32,940 bases of DNA from Burkholderiales bacterium (GTDB lineage: Bacteria; Pseudomonadota; Gammaproteobacteria; Burkholderiales; Casimicrobiaceae): positions 1-32,940 of the forward strand of contig JADLEZ010000539.1 of NCBI GenBank assembly GCA_020845855.1. Direction: 5' to 3'. The position numbers and the translations under genes were made by a program. Under the pieces are notes generated by a model that was given only the letters and a program-made list of their open reading frames with translations, was not told where the DNA came from and searched no databases. Positions within the stretch are counted from its first letter, which is position 1; each line of letters opens with the position of its first letter. This document shows, piece by piece, positions 7,219-14,802 of this stretch.

Positions 7219-9528
7219 TCATTTGACGATCTGCCGTAGCGCCTGCAACACTTTTTCTGGCGTGATCGGCAGACTGGTGATGCGTGCGCCGGTGGCGTTG
7301 AAAATCGCATTGGCAATAGCCGGCGGGCTCGCCGCGAGGGCTGGTTCGGCCAGCCCCTTAGCGCCGTAGGGCCCGTCGGCGTGCGGCGCCTCGACCAGTA
7401 CGGGCACGATCTCCGACACGTCCATCGCCGTCGGAATCTTGTACTCGGCGAACGACGGATTGGTGACGATGCCATCACGTACGAGCATCTCCTCGCACAG
7501 CGCCGCGCCGAGTCCCTGGACCACGCCACCTTCGATCTGGCCTTCTGCGCCATCGGGATTGATAATCGTGCCGGCGTCGTGCACGGCGACCATCCTAAGC
7601 ACCTTGACCTGCCCAGTTTCAACGTCGACCTCGACGTCGGCGACATGGGTGGCGTACATCCAGAACGCGGACATCTTGGCAGTTTGACCGGTTTCCTTAT
7701 CCGGCGGCTGCGTTCCCGGCGGTGCGAAACGGCCTTCGCCCTGCACCGTGCTTCCCCGCGCTCCGAACGTCTTCTCGATGATCTCCTTCGCTGTAATGAG
7801 CCTGTCGCCCCCCGTAGGTACCACGCCGCCATCTCGAAACTCGAGACCTTCGACGGGTACGCCGAGCAGGGGCGAGGCGAAAACGCAGAGCCTGTACGCG
7901 AGATCGTCGGCGGCACGCAGCATCGCGTTGCCCATGTGGAAAACCGACCGGCTGCCGCTCGTCGACTGGTCGTAGGGGGTGTAGTGTGTGTCGGCGGGCC
8001 CGATCCTGATGTGCTCGATCGGAACGCCCAGACGCTCCGCGACGATCTGGCGATATACGGTATAGATCCCTTGCCCGAGCTCGACGCTGCTGCACAAAAG
8101 ATTGATCGTCCCGTCCTGATGCATCTTGACGATGGCGCTCGAATTACTTGGCGTATTCGTGAGCTTATGCATCGTGGCGAGCCCGCGACCGCGCGCGAGC
8201 TTCGGGCTCGCGGGCGCGGGCAGCGGCGTGGCGTTGTCCGACACCGCGAGCGCGCGGCGCAGCGTGTCCTTGACGCCGACGCTGGTGTACAGCAATTCGC
8301 CCGTGCAGGTCGAATCGCCGAGGTCATACAGGTTTCGCATCCGCATTTCCGCCGGGTCGATGCCGAGCCGGTGCGCAATCATGTCCATCTGCGATTCGTG
8401 CGCCCAGGTGGCCTGCGGCACGCCGAATCCCCGGAACGCCCCGCCGATCGGGTTGTTGGTGTAGACGCTGTAGCTGTCGATCCAGACGTGGGGTATCCGG
8501 TAGGGGCCGGTGCCGCTGAACGTGGCGTTGCGTGCCACCTGTGGCCCGGCGTCGGCATACCCCCCGGTGTTGTAGACTGCAGTCATCTTGCGTGCGACAA
8601 GCGTGCCGTCGCGCTTGACGCCGGTTTTGACCGTCAGGTGGGCCGGATGCTTGACGACCGCACCAATGAATTCCTCGTCGCGCATATGCGCGTACTTAAC
8701 CGGCTTGCCGCCGGTGCGCATGGCGAGCGCCACGGTCAGCGGCTCGCTGCGCAGGTACATTTTGGCGCCGAAGGCCCCGCCCACGCCAGTGGCGATCACG
8801 CGCACCATGCTGTATGGCAGACCCAGCGCCTTCGACAGGTCGCGTAGCAAGTTGTACGGCGACTGGCAGCTCGACCAGACCGTCACCGCACCGTCGGTGG
8901 CGACCTGCGCGACGCTTACATGCGCCTCCATTGAGCAATGCTGGACGTACTGCGTGGTGAAGATATCCTCAAAGACGAAGTCGGAATCTCGGAATCCCTG
9001 CTCGATGTCGCCCCGCCTGAGCTTCGTGTGCCCGATGATGTTGGTGCCGGTGCAGCGCGTGAACGTCCCTTCCATCTCGTAGGCGGTGTGATCCTCGTGC
9101 ACTAAGGGGCTGCCGGGCTGCATCGCCTCCAGTGGGTCGAAGACGGCGGGTAGTTCTTCGTACTCGACGTCGATCAGGTCGATCGCCTCGCGCGAGATCT
9201 CTTCGCTGATCGCGGCCAAGGCGGCGACCGGTTCGCCAGCATACCGGACCTTTCCCCGCGCGAGGAACGGCTCGTCGCGAACTGCCGAACCAAAGAGGTA
9301 CGGCAAGTCCGCACCGGTGATTGCCGCGCGCACGCCGGCGAGCGCTCGGGCACGCCTGGTATCGACCGAGACGATCCGTGCGTGCGGATATGGCGAGCGC
9401 AACACCTTGGCGTACAGCATGCCCGGGAGCGCGAAGTCCATGCCGTAGCTCCAGGTGCCTGTGACCTTGTCAATGGCATCACCGCGCAGAGTACGCGTGC
9501 CGACATGACGGTGCTGCACAGCTTTCAT
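7219..9528 (-). CDS. Molybdenum hydroxylase large, molybdopterin-binding subunit (xanthine dehydrogenase family)
   Basis: This is the catalytic subunit of 769 residues from the ATG at 9528. A TTG 21 nt upstream would add seven residues, and neither start has a strong ribosome-binding site. Family features are RGDAIDKVTGTWSYGMDF at the start, GVGGAFGAKM, GGAFRGFGVPQ and the C-terminal GAKGLAEPAL, whose Glu (about residue 728) corresponds to the base of xanthine dehydrogenase. The usual Gly before that Glu is Ala here. The Cys-bearing AYRCSFR loop of CO dehydrogenase is absent, so this is more likely a hydroxylase of an N-heterocycle, aromatic or aldehyde substrate. It would work with the two subunits encoded downstream in the cytoplasm. 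The exact substrate is unknown. Confidence 0.92.
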   Translation of the reverse strand: MKAVQHRHVGTRTLRGDAIDKVTGTWSYGMDFALPGMLYAKVLRSPYPHARIVSVDTRRARALAGVRAAITGADLPYLFGSAVRDEPFLARGKVRYAGEPVAALAAISEEISREAIDLIDVEYEELPAVFDPLEAMQPGSPLVHEDHTAYEMEGTFTRCTGTNIIGHTKLRRGDIEQGFRDSDFVFEDIFTTQYVQHCSMEAHVSVAQVATDGAVTVWSSCQSPYNLLRDLSKALGLPYSMVRVIATGVGGAFGAKMYLRSEPLTVALAMRTGGKPVKYAHMRDEEFIGAVVKHPAHLTVKTGVKRDGTLVARKMTAVYNTGGYADAGPQVARNATFSGTGPYRIPHVWIDSYSVYTNNPIGGAFRGFGVPQATWAHESQMDMIAHRLGIDPAEMRMRNLYDLGDSTCTGELLYTSVGVKDTLRRALAVSDNATPLPAPASPKLARGRGLATMHKLTNTPSNSSAIVKMHQDGTINLLCSSVELGQGIYTVYRQIVAERLGVPIEHIRIGPADTHYTPYDQSTSGSRSVFHMGNAMLRAADDLAYRLCVFASPLLGVPVEGLEFRDGGVVPTGGDRLITAKEIIEKTFGARGSTVQGEGRFAPPGTQPPDKETGQTAKMSAFWMYATHVADVEVDVETGQVKVLRMVAVHDAGTIINPDGAEGQIEGGVVQGLGAALCEEMLVRDGIVTNPSFAEYKIPTAMDVSEIVPVLVEAPHADGPYGAKGLAEPALAASPPAIANAIFNATGARITSLPITPEKVLQALRQIVK

Positions 9529-9570
9529 CGGGGTGGCCCAATCGTTCAAGGTGGCAACTCGGGCGTCGAC

Positions 9571-10389
9571 TCAGCGCAGGATCGCGCCCGGCGAGCGTTG
9601 AACCGCGATTTCACGCTCGGTCGCGACGTGCGGCGTACCCACGGGCTCGGCCAGCAATTCGACCAAGTCTCCTCGGCGCTTGAGCAGTAGCTCCAGATTC
9701 TCGACTACGTTCTCGAAGCGTTCAAACGGAATGCCGAAAATCACTTCCTCCGGCTTGATCTTGACGAACTGGCGGAAGCCGAAACAGCCCAGCGTGTAGT
9801 GGACCTGGCCCGTCATCAGTGGTTTCGACATGACCATCGAGCATGTCGATGGGCCCGTCGTCCCCTCGGTCGCCCCACCCGCCTCGTAATCCGCCGCGCG
9901 GGCGAGAAACAGTCCGGCCTTGGCCGTGCAGAAGACATTGATGACGCCGCCGCCATGGCTCGCGTCATAGGGAAAGCTGTCGAGCGGACCGAACAGTATG
10001 TATCTCACCGTGCCGGAAGGCACAATGTGGTAGTGCGGCAGGTTGCGGCGGAACGCGACCGGCGTACGCACGATCGCACGCCCTTTGTCGGGCCAGTCGC
10101 CGGCCGGCCATTCGCCCGAGTATTGGCCCTCGAACGGAGGGGTAAAACCCAAGTAATGGCTGCCGTTCTTGCAGTCCCGGTTATTCTCGACGTCGGTGTA
10201 GAACACCCGCTTCTCGAAACGGGCGACGTCGAGGAATTGGCAGCCCTTCAGCGTGCCGCGGTCGTATTGCGGAATCCCTTCGGGCTTGTGCATCATGAAC
10301 ATGACGCCCACCGGCACCGATTCCAGGTGAAGCGCACTCACCAGTCGGTCGGACAGCTCTTTGAATGGTGTCTTGGAGTCCTGCGTCAT
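9571..10389 (-). CDS. DUF169 family protein
   Basis: This 272-residue cytoplasmic protein has the DUF169 (COG2043) layout: an N-terminal SVPVGVMFM strand, a Cys-bearing GCQFLDVAR segment, a central VRYILFGPLDSFP, then a TGPSTCSMVMSKPL segment and TLGCFGFRQFVKIKPEEVIFGIP near the end. DUF169 proteins have no established function. The conserved cysteines at GCQF, STCS and GCFG could bind a metal or cluster, which is speculation. It is the first gene of the molybdenum-hydroxylase operon, 42 bp before the ATG of the large subunit. It directly follows the best promoter candidate in the region. Its start is an ATG with GAGAGGAAC just upstream. Confidence 0.85.
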   Translation of the reverse strand: MTQDSKTPFKELSDRLVSALHLESVPVGVMFMMHKPEGIPQYDRGTLKGCQFLDVARFEKRVFYTDVENNRDCKNGSHYLGFTPPFEGQYSGEWPAGDWPDKGRAIVRTPVAFRRNLPHYHIVPSGTVRYILFGPLDSFPYDASHGGGVINVFCTAKAGLFLARAADYEAGGATEGTTGPSTCSMVMSKPLMTGQVHYTLGCFGFRQFVKIKPEEVIFGIPFERFENVVENLELLLKRRGDLVELLAEPVGTPHVATEREIAVQRSPGAILR

Positions 10390-10468
10390 GTTGTTCCTCT
10401 CTTCTGCTCGATGTGGAAAGCGGTGGGGATTGCGCGGCGTGCCAAGTTAGACGATCGCAAGGGCTTTC

Positions 10469-10508
10469 AGCATAAACGTCTGCTGTTGAAACTCAAACTG
10501 AATTTCAA
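10469..10508 (-). promoter_or_regulatory. Candidate promoter with overlapping LysR-type dyad before the DUF169/Mo-hydroxylase operon
   Basis: On the minus strand a -35-like TTGAGT (10491-10496) and a -10-like TATGCT (10469-10474) are separated by 16 bp, ending 80 bp before the DUF169 ATG. A perfect interrupted dyad, TTGAAA-N11-TTTCAA (10486-10508), overlaps the -35 box. LysR-type regulators bind dyads with T-N11-A geometry, and a LysR gene lies about 1.2 kb upstream. The assignment is by eye; only 4 of 6 bases match consensus in each box. The rest of the 10390-10585 gap shows nothing else. Confidence 0.4.
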
Positions 10509-10585
10509 GACCATAAGTTAATCGCGAGCGCACCATCAAGCAAATTAATGCTACTGCGAGACTGCGAAATCGCTGCAAACAGGGA

Positions 10586-11665
10586 TCAACGTGATGCGCC
10601 ATCCTCGCGTGCGAGGGCCTCGCGCAGCGGTTCCGCATCAACCCACTGTTCAAGCGCAAAGTCGTGAATGATGTAGCCGCGCTCGAACAGGAACGACTTC
10701 AGCATTTCGACCGTACCTAGGAGTTCGGGCGTGATCTCCGGGACGAGGCGCTGGGTGAAGCCAGGCTGCAACCAGCGGTCGAGCAGTTCGGAGTCGATTC
10801 CGCAGTCGTGCGCGATAGCGCTACGCACCTGGTCGGGATGTCGCGCCGCCAGACGTCCTGCCCGCAGCAGCCCCTGCAGGTAGCGAACTATCGCGTCGGG
10901 TTCCTCGCGCACCATCCGGGCACCGGCCGTGACGAGGCGCGGCGTCGAATTGTTGACGCGGTCGCCAATATCCGGGGAAGTCGCCACGTTGAACAGCAGG
11001 CGGATCCGTCCTCGCGCCTCGCGCTCCAGCGGTGCGATTTCTGCGCCTTTGCCGAACATCGCATCGATGTGCCCTGCGAGCAGCGCCTGGAGCTGACCCC
11101 GGTAGCGGCAGGCGCGTTCGCCACTCCGGAGTATGCCGTCTCCGGTACTGTCGGCGTCGCCGTCGCCGCCCTCGATGACATCGACAGCGTTGACGTCGGT
11201 CACCCGCATCCCATGCAGACGCAGCGCGGAGTGGAAACCCTTCTCTGCGGCGAATCGCCAGAAATTGAAAACCAGCCCCGACCAGAGCGGAAGACCGACC
11301 CGGCGCCCGGCAAGATCCGCGACACCCAGCGCTGGGTCGTCGTCGCGCACGAAAATCCCCAGCGTCTCCTCCATGAACGTGATGCCTAGGAGCAGGGTGT
11401 GGGCGCCGCCGGCGCGTGCCCACACTGGCGGCGCGCCGCCTCCTTCCCGAAAGCAGCGGTCGATCGAGTGCGTGTAATGCGCCGCGGTGTTCTCGCTGCC
11501 GGCCTCGGCGATGTCGCGCAGTGCGTACCGCGTGCCTGCGTAGAGTTGGTCGAATATTCCATGGTCGAGCGCGATGCCGGTGGCCGTCGGCACTGGGCAG
11601 CGCGTGTAATAGAGCGCTTGCCGTTCTGCTGCCTGATCGTCTGATTCGTCATCCAGGCCGGTCAT
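10586..11665 (-). CDS. DszB-like desulfinase (2'-hydroxybiphenyl-2-sulfinate desulfinase family)
   Basis: This 359-residue protein has the periplasmic-binding-protein fold of the NMT1/SsuA superfamily but no signal peptide. It aligns, as I recall it, with DszB of Rhodococcus (365 aa): YYTRCPVP against TYSNCPVP, LLLGITFMEETLGIFVRDDDP against LLGITPLLGRQGFFVRDDSP, and FTQRLVP against FQQRLVP. The DszB catalytic residues Cys27, His60, Arg70 (and Gly73) correspond to Cys23, His63, Arg73 and Gly76, with His-Arg spacing of ten in both. DszB hydrolyses an aryl sulfinate to a phenol and sulfite. The gene overlaps the LysR stop (ATGA). No dszA or dszC homologue is in the window. It could instead be a solute-binding protein, but the missing signal and kept triad argue for an enzyme. 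Substrate unknown. Confidence 0.75.
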   Translation of the reverse strand: MTGLDDESDDQAAERQALYYTRCPVPTATGIALDHGIFDQLYAGTRYALRDIAEAGSENTAAHYTHSIDRCFREGGGAPPVWARAGGAHTLLLGITFMEETLGIFVRDDDPALGVADLAGRRVGLPLWSGLVFNFWRFAAEKGFHSALRLHGMRVTDVNAVDVIEGGDGDADSTGDGILRSGERACRYRGQLQALLAGHIDAMFGKGAEIAPLEREARGRIRLLFNVATSPDIGDRVNNSTPRLVTAGARMVREEPDAIVRYLQGLLRAGRLAARHPDQVRSAIAHDCGIDSELLDRWLQPGFTQRLVPEITPELLGTVEMLKSFLFERGYIIHDFALEQWVDAEPLREALAREDGASR

Positions 11666-12657
11666 TGCCGTCGACTCGGTGCCGTGGAGGTGTCCGCAGG
11701 ATCGCGTCGCACCCTGACGCTCAACGCGTCACCCATTGCGGGGTTCAGGCGGCGCAATTCTGGGAGCACTTCGGTAGCCAGAATGTGACTTGCCACACGA
11801 GCGAGTCGCCCGGGCAGCGCGCCGAATTCGCCGCTGCGCGCGACGAGGGTCAAGCGGCGGAAAAAACGCGGCTCGGGGAATGGCACGACGTTGATTCTCG
11901 ACAGAAAAACGCGTCCCTGCAGCAGGCACAGCGGCGTCGTGCTGGCCCAGCCGATCCCCGCCGCCACCATGGCGATCAGGCTATCGCTCATGTCCACTGA
12001 GACCGGCCGCGTCGGGTGCACGTTGCGGCGGAGCAATTGCTGCTCGATCTGCCCGCCGAGAAAGGATTGCGGGCGGTAGCGGATCATCGGATGATTGCGG
12101 GCGAGCGCCTCGAGGCCCGCGTCGGTCGATTCGATCGCGACGTCCGCCGGCGCGAGCAGCAGGTACGATTCGCTCATCAAGTCGAAACGCACAAGCCCGT
12201 CGACTTCGTCCAGCGCATCGTTACCGATGATCATATCGACCTTGCGCTGCAGGAAGGCCTCGGTGAGGATCGAGGTCAGCTCCGTCCAAACCGTGAGCCC
12301 CACGGCATGGTCGAGCAACGTCCTGGTCAGTGCGGGCCCGGCCACGGCGGCGAAAGATTGGACCAGACCAAGGCGGACCTCGCCGACTTTGGCGTGGCCG
12401 TAATCGCGCACCGTCGCGACCAGTGTTTCCGTATCTCGAATCAACCGGAGGGCGTGCTCGCGCAGAACGACCCCGGATGGGGTCAGCAGCATCGGCCGCG
12501 TTGTCCGGTCGATCAGCACGACGCCCAGATCCTCCTCAAGCTGCCGAATCGCCTGCGAAACGGCCGATTGGCTGCGACCGAGGCGCTGCGCGGCGCGCGT
12601 GAAGTTGCCACAGTCGCCGATCGCAAGAAAGACGCCGAGTGTGCGCAGGTCGATCAT
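11662..12657 (-). CDS. LysR-family transcriptional regulator
   Basis: This LysR-type regulator has 331 residues. The N-terminal winged helix-turn-helix (about 1-60) reads LGVFLAIGDCGNFTRAAQRLGRSQSAVSQAIRQLEEDLG, followed by the usual RTTRPMLLTPSG wing. The effector-binding domain spans about 90-300. The family normally has about 300 residues; here a Pro- and Arg-rich tail of roughly 20-30 residues is added. Unlike many LysR genes it is not divergent from its target; it sits 18 bp after the ABC ATPase gene and overlaps the DszB-like gene by 4 nt. It is a natural candidate to control the desulfinase and the neighbouring molybdenum-hydroxylase operon through the dyad at 10486-10508. The inducer is unknown. 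Confidence 0.92.
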   Translation of the reverse strand: MIDLRTLGVFLAIGDCGNFTRAAQRLGRSQSAVSQAIRQLEEDLGVVLIDRTTRPMLLTPSGVVLREHALRLIRDTETLVATVRDYGHAKVGEVRLGLVQSFAAVAGPALTRTLLDHAVGLTVWTELTSILTEAFLQRKVDMIIGNDALDEVDGLVRFDLMSESYLLLAPADVAIESTDAGLEALARNHPMIRYRPQSFLGGQIEQQLLRRNVHPTRPVSVDMSDSLIAMVAAGIGWASTTPLCLLQGRVFLSRINVVPFPEPRFFRRLTLVARSGEFGALPGRLARVASHILATEVLPELRRLNPAMGDALSVRVRRDPADTSTAPSRRQ

Positions 12658-12675
12658 CGGCGCGACCGCGTGCGC

Positions 12676-13749
12676 CTACGCCTTGCCAATGACCACCCCA
12701 TCGCCGACGTTCCAGCCGATACGCACGCTGCTGCCGATGCGCCCAACCGACTCGCCCGGCCTGCTCTCCATCAGCAGCGTGCTACCGCCGGGCACGCGCA
12801 CGACTTGATGCAGCAGATTGCCGGAGAAGGTCTGGACCTCTATCTTGCCGTCCAGCGTATTCCTGCCAGCGATGCCGTCGCCCTCCGGCCACAGGTGCAA
12901 GCGCTCCGGCCGCACCGCCACCGTCACCGCGGCGCCGATCGCGAGGTTCCCCACACGCGGGCAGAGAACGCGGCCCGCGGGCGTTTCGACCACCGCGTAG
13001 GTGCCCGTATCGCCGGCGAGCGTGCCTTCTAGGAAATTGACCTTGCCGACGAAATCCGCGACGAACCGCGAGTTTGGCGCCTCGTAGATCCGGTTCGGCG
13101 TATCGAGCTGCTCGATGCGCCCACCGTTCATCACGGCGATGCGATCCGACATCGTGATGGCCTCGGTCTGGTCGTGCGTGACGTACACGGTGGTGATCGC
13201 CAGCTGCTGCTGGATCTGCCGCAGCTCGAGCTGCATGGTCTCGCGCATTTTGAGGTCGAGCGCTCCCAGCGGCTCGTCCATTAGCAGCACCTGCGGCGGA
13301 AACGCAATTGCACGGGCCAGCGCGACGCGCTGTTGCTGACCACCGGAGAGTTCCGACGGATAGCGCTGCGCGACTTCCGGCAACCGGATCAGTTCGAGCA
13401 GCTCGGTGACCCGCACCCCGATCCGGTCCCGGGGAACCTTGCGCTCGACCAGGCCGAAGCCGATGTTCTCACCGATCGTCAAATGTGGGAACAGCGCGTA
13501 GTCCTGGAACACCATGCCGATCGAGCGCTTCTGCGGCGGCAGCCGGGTCACGTCGTTGCCGCCAATCAGCAGGCGGCCGGCAGTGGGCTCCACGAAGCCG
13601 GCAATCATCCGCAGCGTCGTCGTCTTACCGCATCCCGAAGGACCGAGCAGGGTAAGGAACTCGCTCGCGCGAACCTCCAGGTTCAACGAGTGAACCGCCA
13701 CGACGTCGCCGAAATGCCTGGAGACGCCTTCGAGTACCACGTTCGACAT
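12676..13749 (-). CDS. ABC transporter ATP-binding protein, polyamine/iron type (PotA-like)
   Basis: This 357-residue ATPase has Walker A GPSGCGKTT (36-44), signature LSGGQQQR (134-141), Walker B LLMDEPLGALD (about 155-165) and switch histidine in VTHDQTEA. A C-terminal TOBE domain (about 275-355) follows, as in PotA and FbpC. It powers uptake together with the two permeases at 18659-20418 and the solute-binding protein at 14803-15882. GGAGGGG 6 nt before the ATG gives a strong ribosome-binding site. In such operons the ATPase is usually next to the other components; here an IS5-type remnant separates it from the binding-protein gene. The substrate is not readable from the sequence. Confidence 0.93.
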   Translation of the reverse strand: MSNVVLEGVSRHFGDVVAVHSLNLEVRASEFLTLLGPSGCGKTTTLRMIAGFVEPTAGRLLIGGNDVTRLPPQKRSIGMVFQDYALFPHLTIGENIGFGLVERKVPRDRIGVRVTELLELIRLPEVAQRYPSELSGGQQQRVALARAIAFPPQVLLMDEPLGALDLKMRETMQLELRQIQQQLAITTVYVTHDQTEAITMSDRIAVMNGGRIEQLDTPNRIYEAPNSRFVADFVGKVNFLEGTLAGDTGTYAVVETPAGRVLCPRVGNLAIGAAVTVAVRPERLHLWPEGDGIAGRNTLDGKIEVQTFSGNLLHQVVRVPGGSTLLMESRPGESVGRIGSSVRIGWNVGDGVVIGKA

Positions 13750-13908
13750 GCCCTACCCCTCCGGCCGCACCGGGGTCATGGTCCGCCCGCCCGCCACCCC
13801 GACGACCAACCTAGAGCGGCTTGTTGAAATATCCCCCCGATTCTGTTTACGAGATCGAATGTTAGTGCGCTGAGCAATGCGTCGTATTGAGGCAAGGCGG
13901 TGAGGGAA

Positions 13909-14636
13909 ATGAGTGGAGCGAACGTGACGCAGGAAGGTTTGTTCATCGTAAGGAAGGCCTCGGATTACGTGCCGACGGAGCGTCCGCTGCTGGCGATTCG
14001 AAAGCTTCTCAATAGGGTGCTGTGCGAAATGGGCAGACTGTTCGAGTCGATGTACGAGAAGCATTGCCGATCCTCGGTGGCGCCGGAATGGCTGCTGCGC
14101 AAATTGGTACTGCATACACTGTATCGGATCGGAGCGAACGCCTGCTGTGCGAGCAACTGGGGTACAACATGGTGTTCCGCTGGCTCGTGGGATGGGGAAT
14201 GAAAGACGCGGTTTGGGATCACAGCACTTGCGCCTAGAATTGAGCCTGTCTGATTGATCACGACGCAATCAAGGCGTTGAGCGGACAAGAACTACGACAC
14301 CGAAGACCTTGTCGGCGCCTACTGCGAGTTCAACGCCGCCCCCCATGTCGCGCAGAACACCTACGAGTACGACACCAAGACCAGCAAACGCGAAGCACGA
14401 AAGCGATCGACGGCAGCACGATGCGGCACGACGGGTATCGGGTCAATCAGATGGTGTGCAAGCTGATCGAGACGCTGTTTGGTGATGGCAAGCAGCACGG
14501 CGCAACGATCCACCAGGTCAAGTTGTGCGGCCTGCCAAAGGTCCGCGACGGATTCACGCCGTCGGTGCTGTGGGTCAATTTGCGCCGCTTGCTGAAACTC
14601 TTCATGGTAGCGGCGAACATGGCCGGGAGCGGATAG
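13909..14636 (+). pseudogene. IS5-family transposase, frameshifted and internally deleted
   Basis: Three segments in different plus-strand frames rebuild an IS5-type transposase. The N-terminal part is MSGANVTQEGLFIVRKASDYVPTERPLLAIRKLLN and onward to about 14115. It continues in another frame with ERLLCEQLGYNMVFRWLVGWGMKDAVWDHS (to about 14234). After a deletion of the central catalytic part, YDTEDLVGAYCEFNAAPHVAQNT and RHDGYRVNQMVCKLIETLFGDGK appear, the latter covering the region of the conserved C-terminal Glu motif. Only about 730 bp remain of an expected 1 kb or more. The element is dead. It lies between the solute-binding-protein gene and the ATPase gene of the same ABC transporter. 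Confidence 0.8.
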
Positions 14637-14659
14637 ACGGGAGCGGTGCGTCGACAGTT

Positions 14660-14712
14660 GCGGTTTGCGTGAAAATAGCGTCGCGAAACGCAGTAGCGGA
14701 GGCGCAAACCGC
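14660..14712. repeat. Perfect 10-bp inverted repeat near the IS5 remnant
   Basis: GCGGTTTGCG (14660-14669) and CGCAAACCGC (14703-14712) are perfect inverted copies with a 33-bp loop. They lie just outside the transposase remnant and 90 bp beyond the stop of the solute-binding-protein gene. They could be part of the old IS end or a hairpin that ends transcription from operon B; no T-run supports an intrinsic terminator. The remaining 14637-14802 sequence holds no gene. Confidence 0.5.
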
Positions 14713-14715
14713 GAA

Positions 14716-14731
14716 AAGCCTTGCAAGGCTT
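14716..14731. repeat. 16-bp perfect palindrome
   Basis: AAGCCTTGCAAGGCTT is a perfect 16-bp palindrome directly after the 14660-14712 inverted repeat. It could be a protein-binding site, part of an IS end, or a short hairpin. There is no adjacent T-tract on either strand that would make it a clear terminator. Confidence 0.45.
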
Positions 14732-14802
14732 CCTGTTTCATCTAGAAAATCTCGTCGCAATCCAATGCTGGCGTTCAAGTTGTTGATAACTCCAACGAAC
14801 TG

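Larger units (their letters stand above)
13811..14745 (+). mobile_element. IS5-family insertion sequence remnant with possible CTAG target duplication
   Basis: The interval holds a decayed IS5-type transposase (separate entry). CTAG occurs at 13811-13814 and at 14742-14745, just outside the coding remains. Four-base YTAR duplications, including CTAG, are known for the IS5 group, and CTAG is rare in proteobacterial DNA, so these may be the target duplication. I could not find convincing matching terminal inverted repeats inside them, so the borders are tentative. Confidence 0.45.

Noticed and set aside
6678-8378. 566-codon minus-strand ORF
   Set aside because: Only its last 166 codons (2Fe-2S subunit) are real; the first 400 lie over the large-subunit gene in another frame and are Arg/Ser/Pro-rich shadow.
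7381-8847. 488-codon plus-strand ORF
   Set aside because: It is antisense to the well-supported molybdenum hydroxylase large subunit and has the Arg-, Asp- and His-rich makeup typical of GC-rich antisense frames.
10586-11665. Annotation as SsuA/TauA-type sulfonate-binding protein
   Set aside because: There is no signal peptide and no ssuB/ssuC partner next to it, while the DszB active-site residues line up. It is kept as an alternative within the feature text.
14660-14731. Intrinsic terminator after the solute-binding-protein gene
   Set aside because: The hairpins are real but no T-tract follows on the minus strand, and they may belong to the IS end; they are listed only as repeats.
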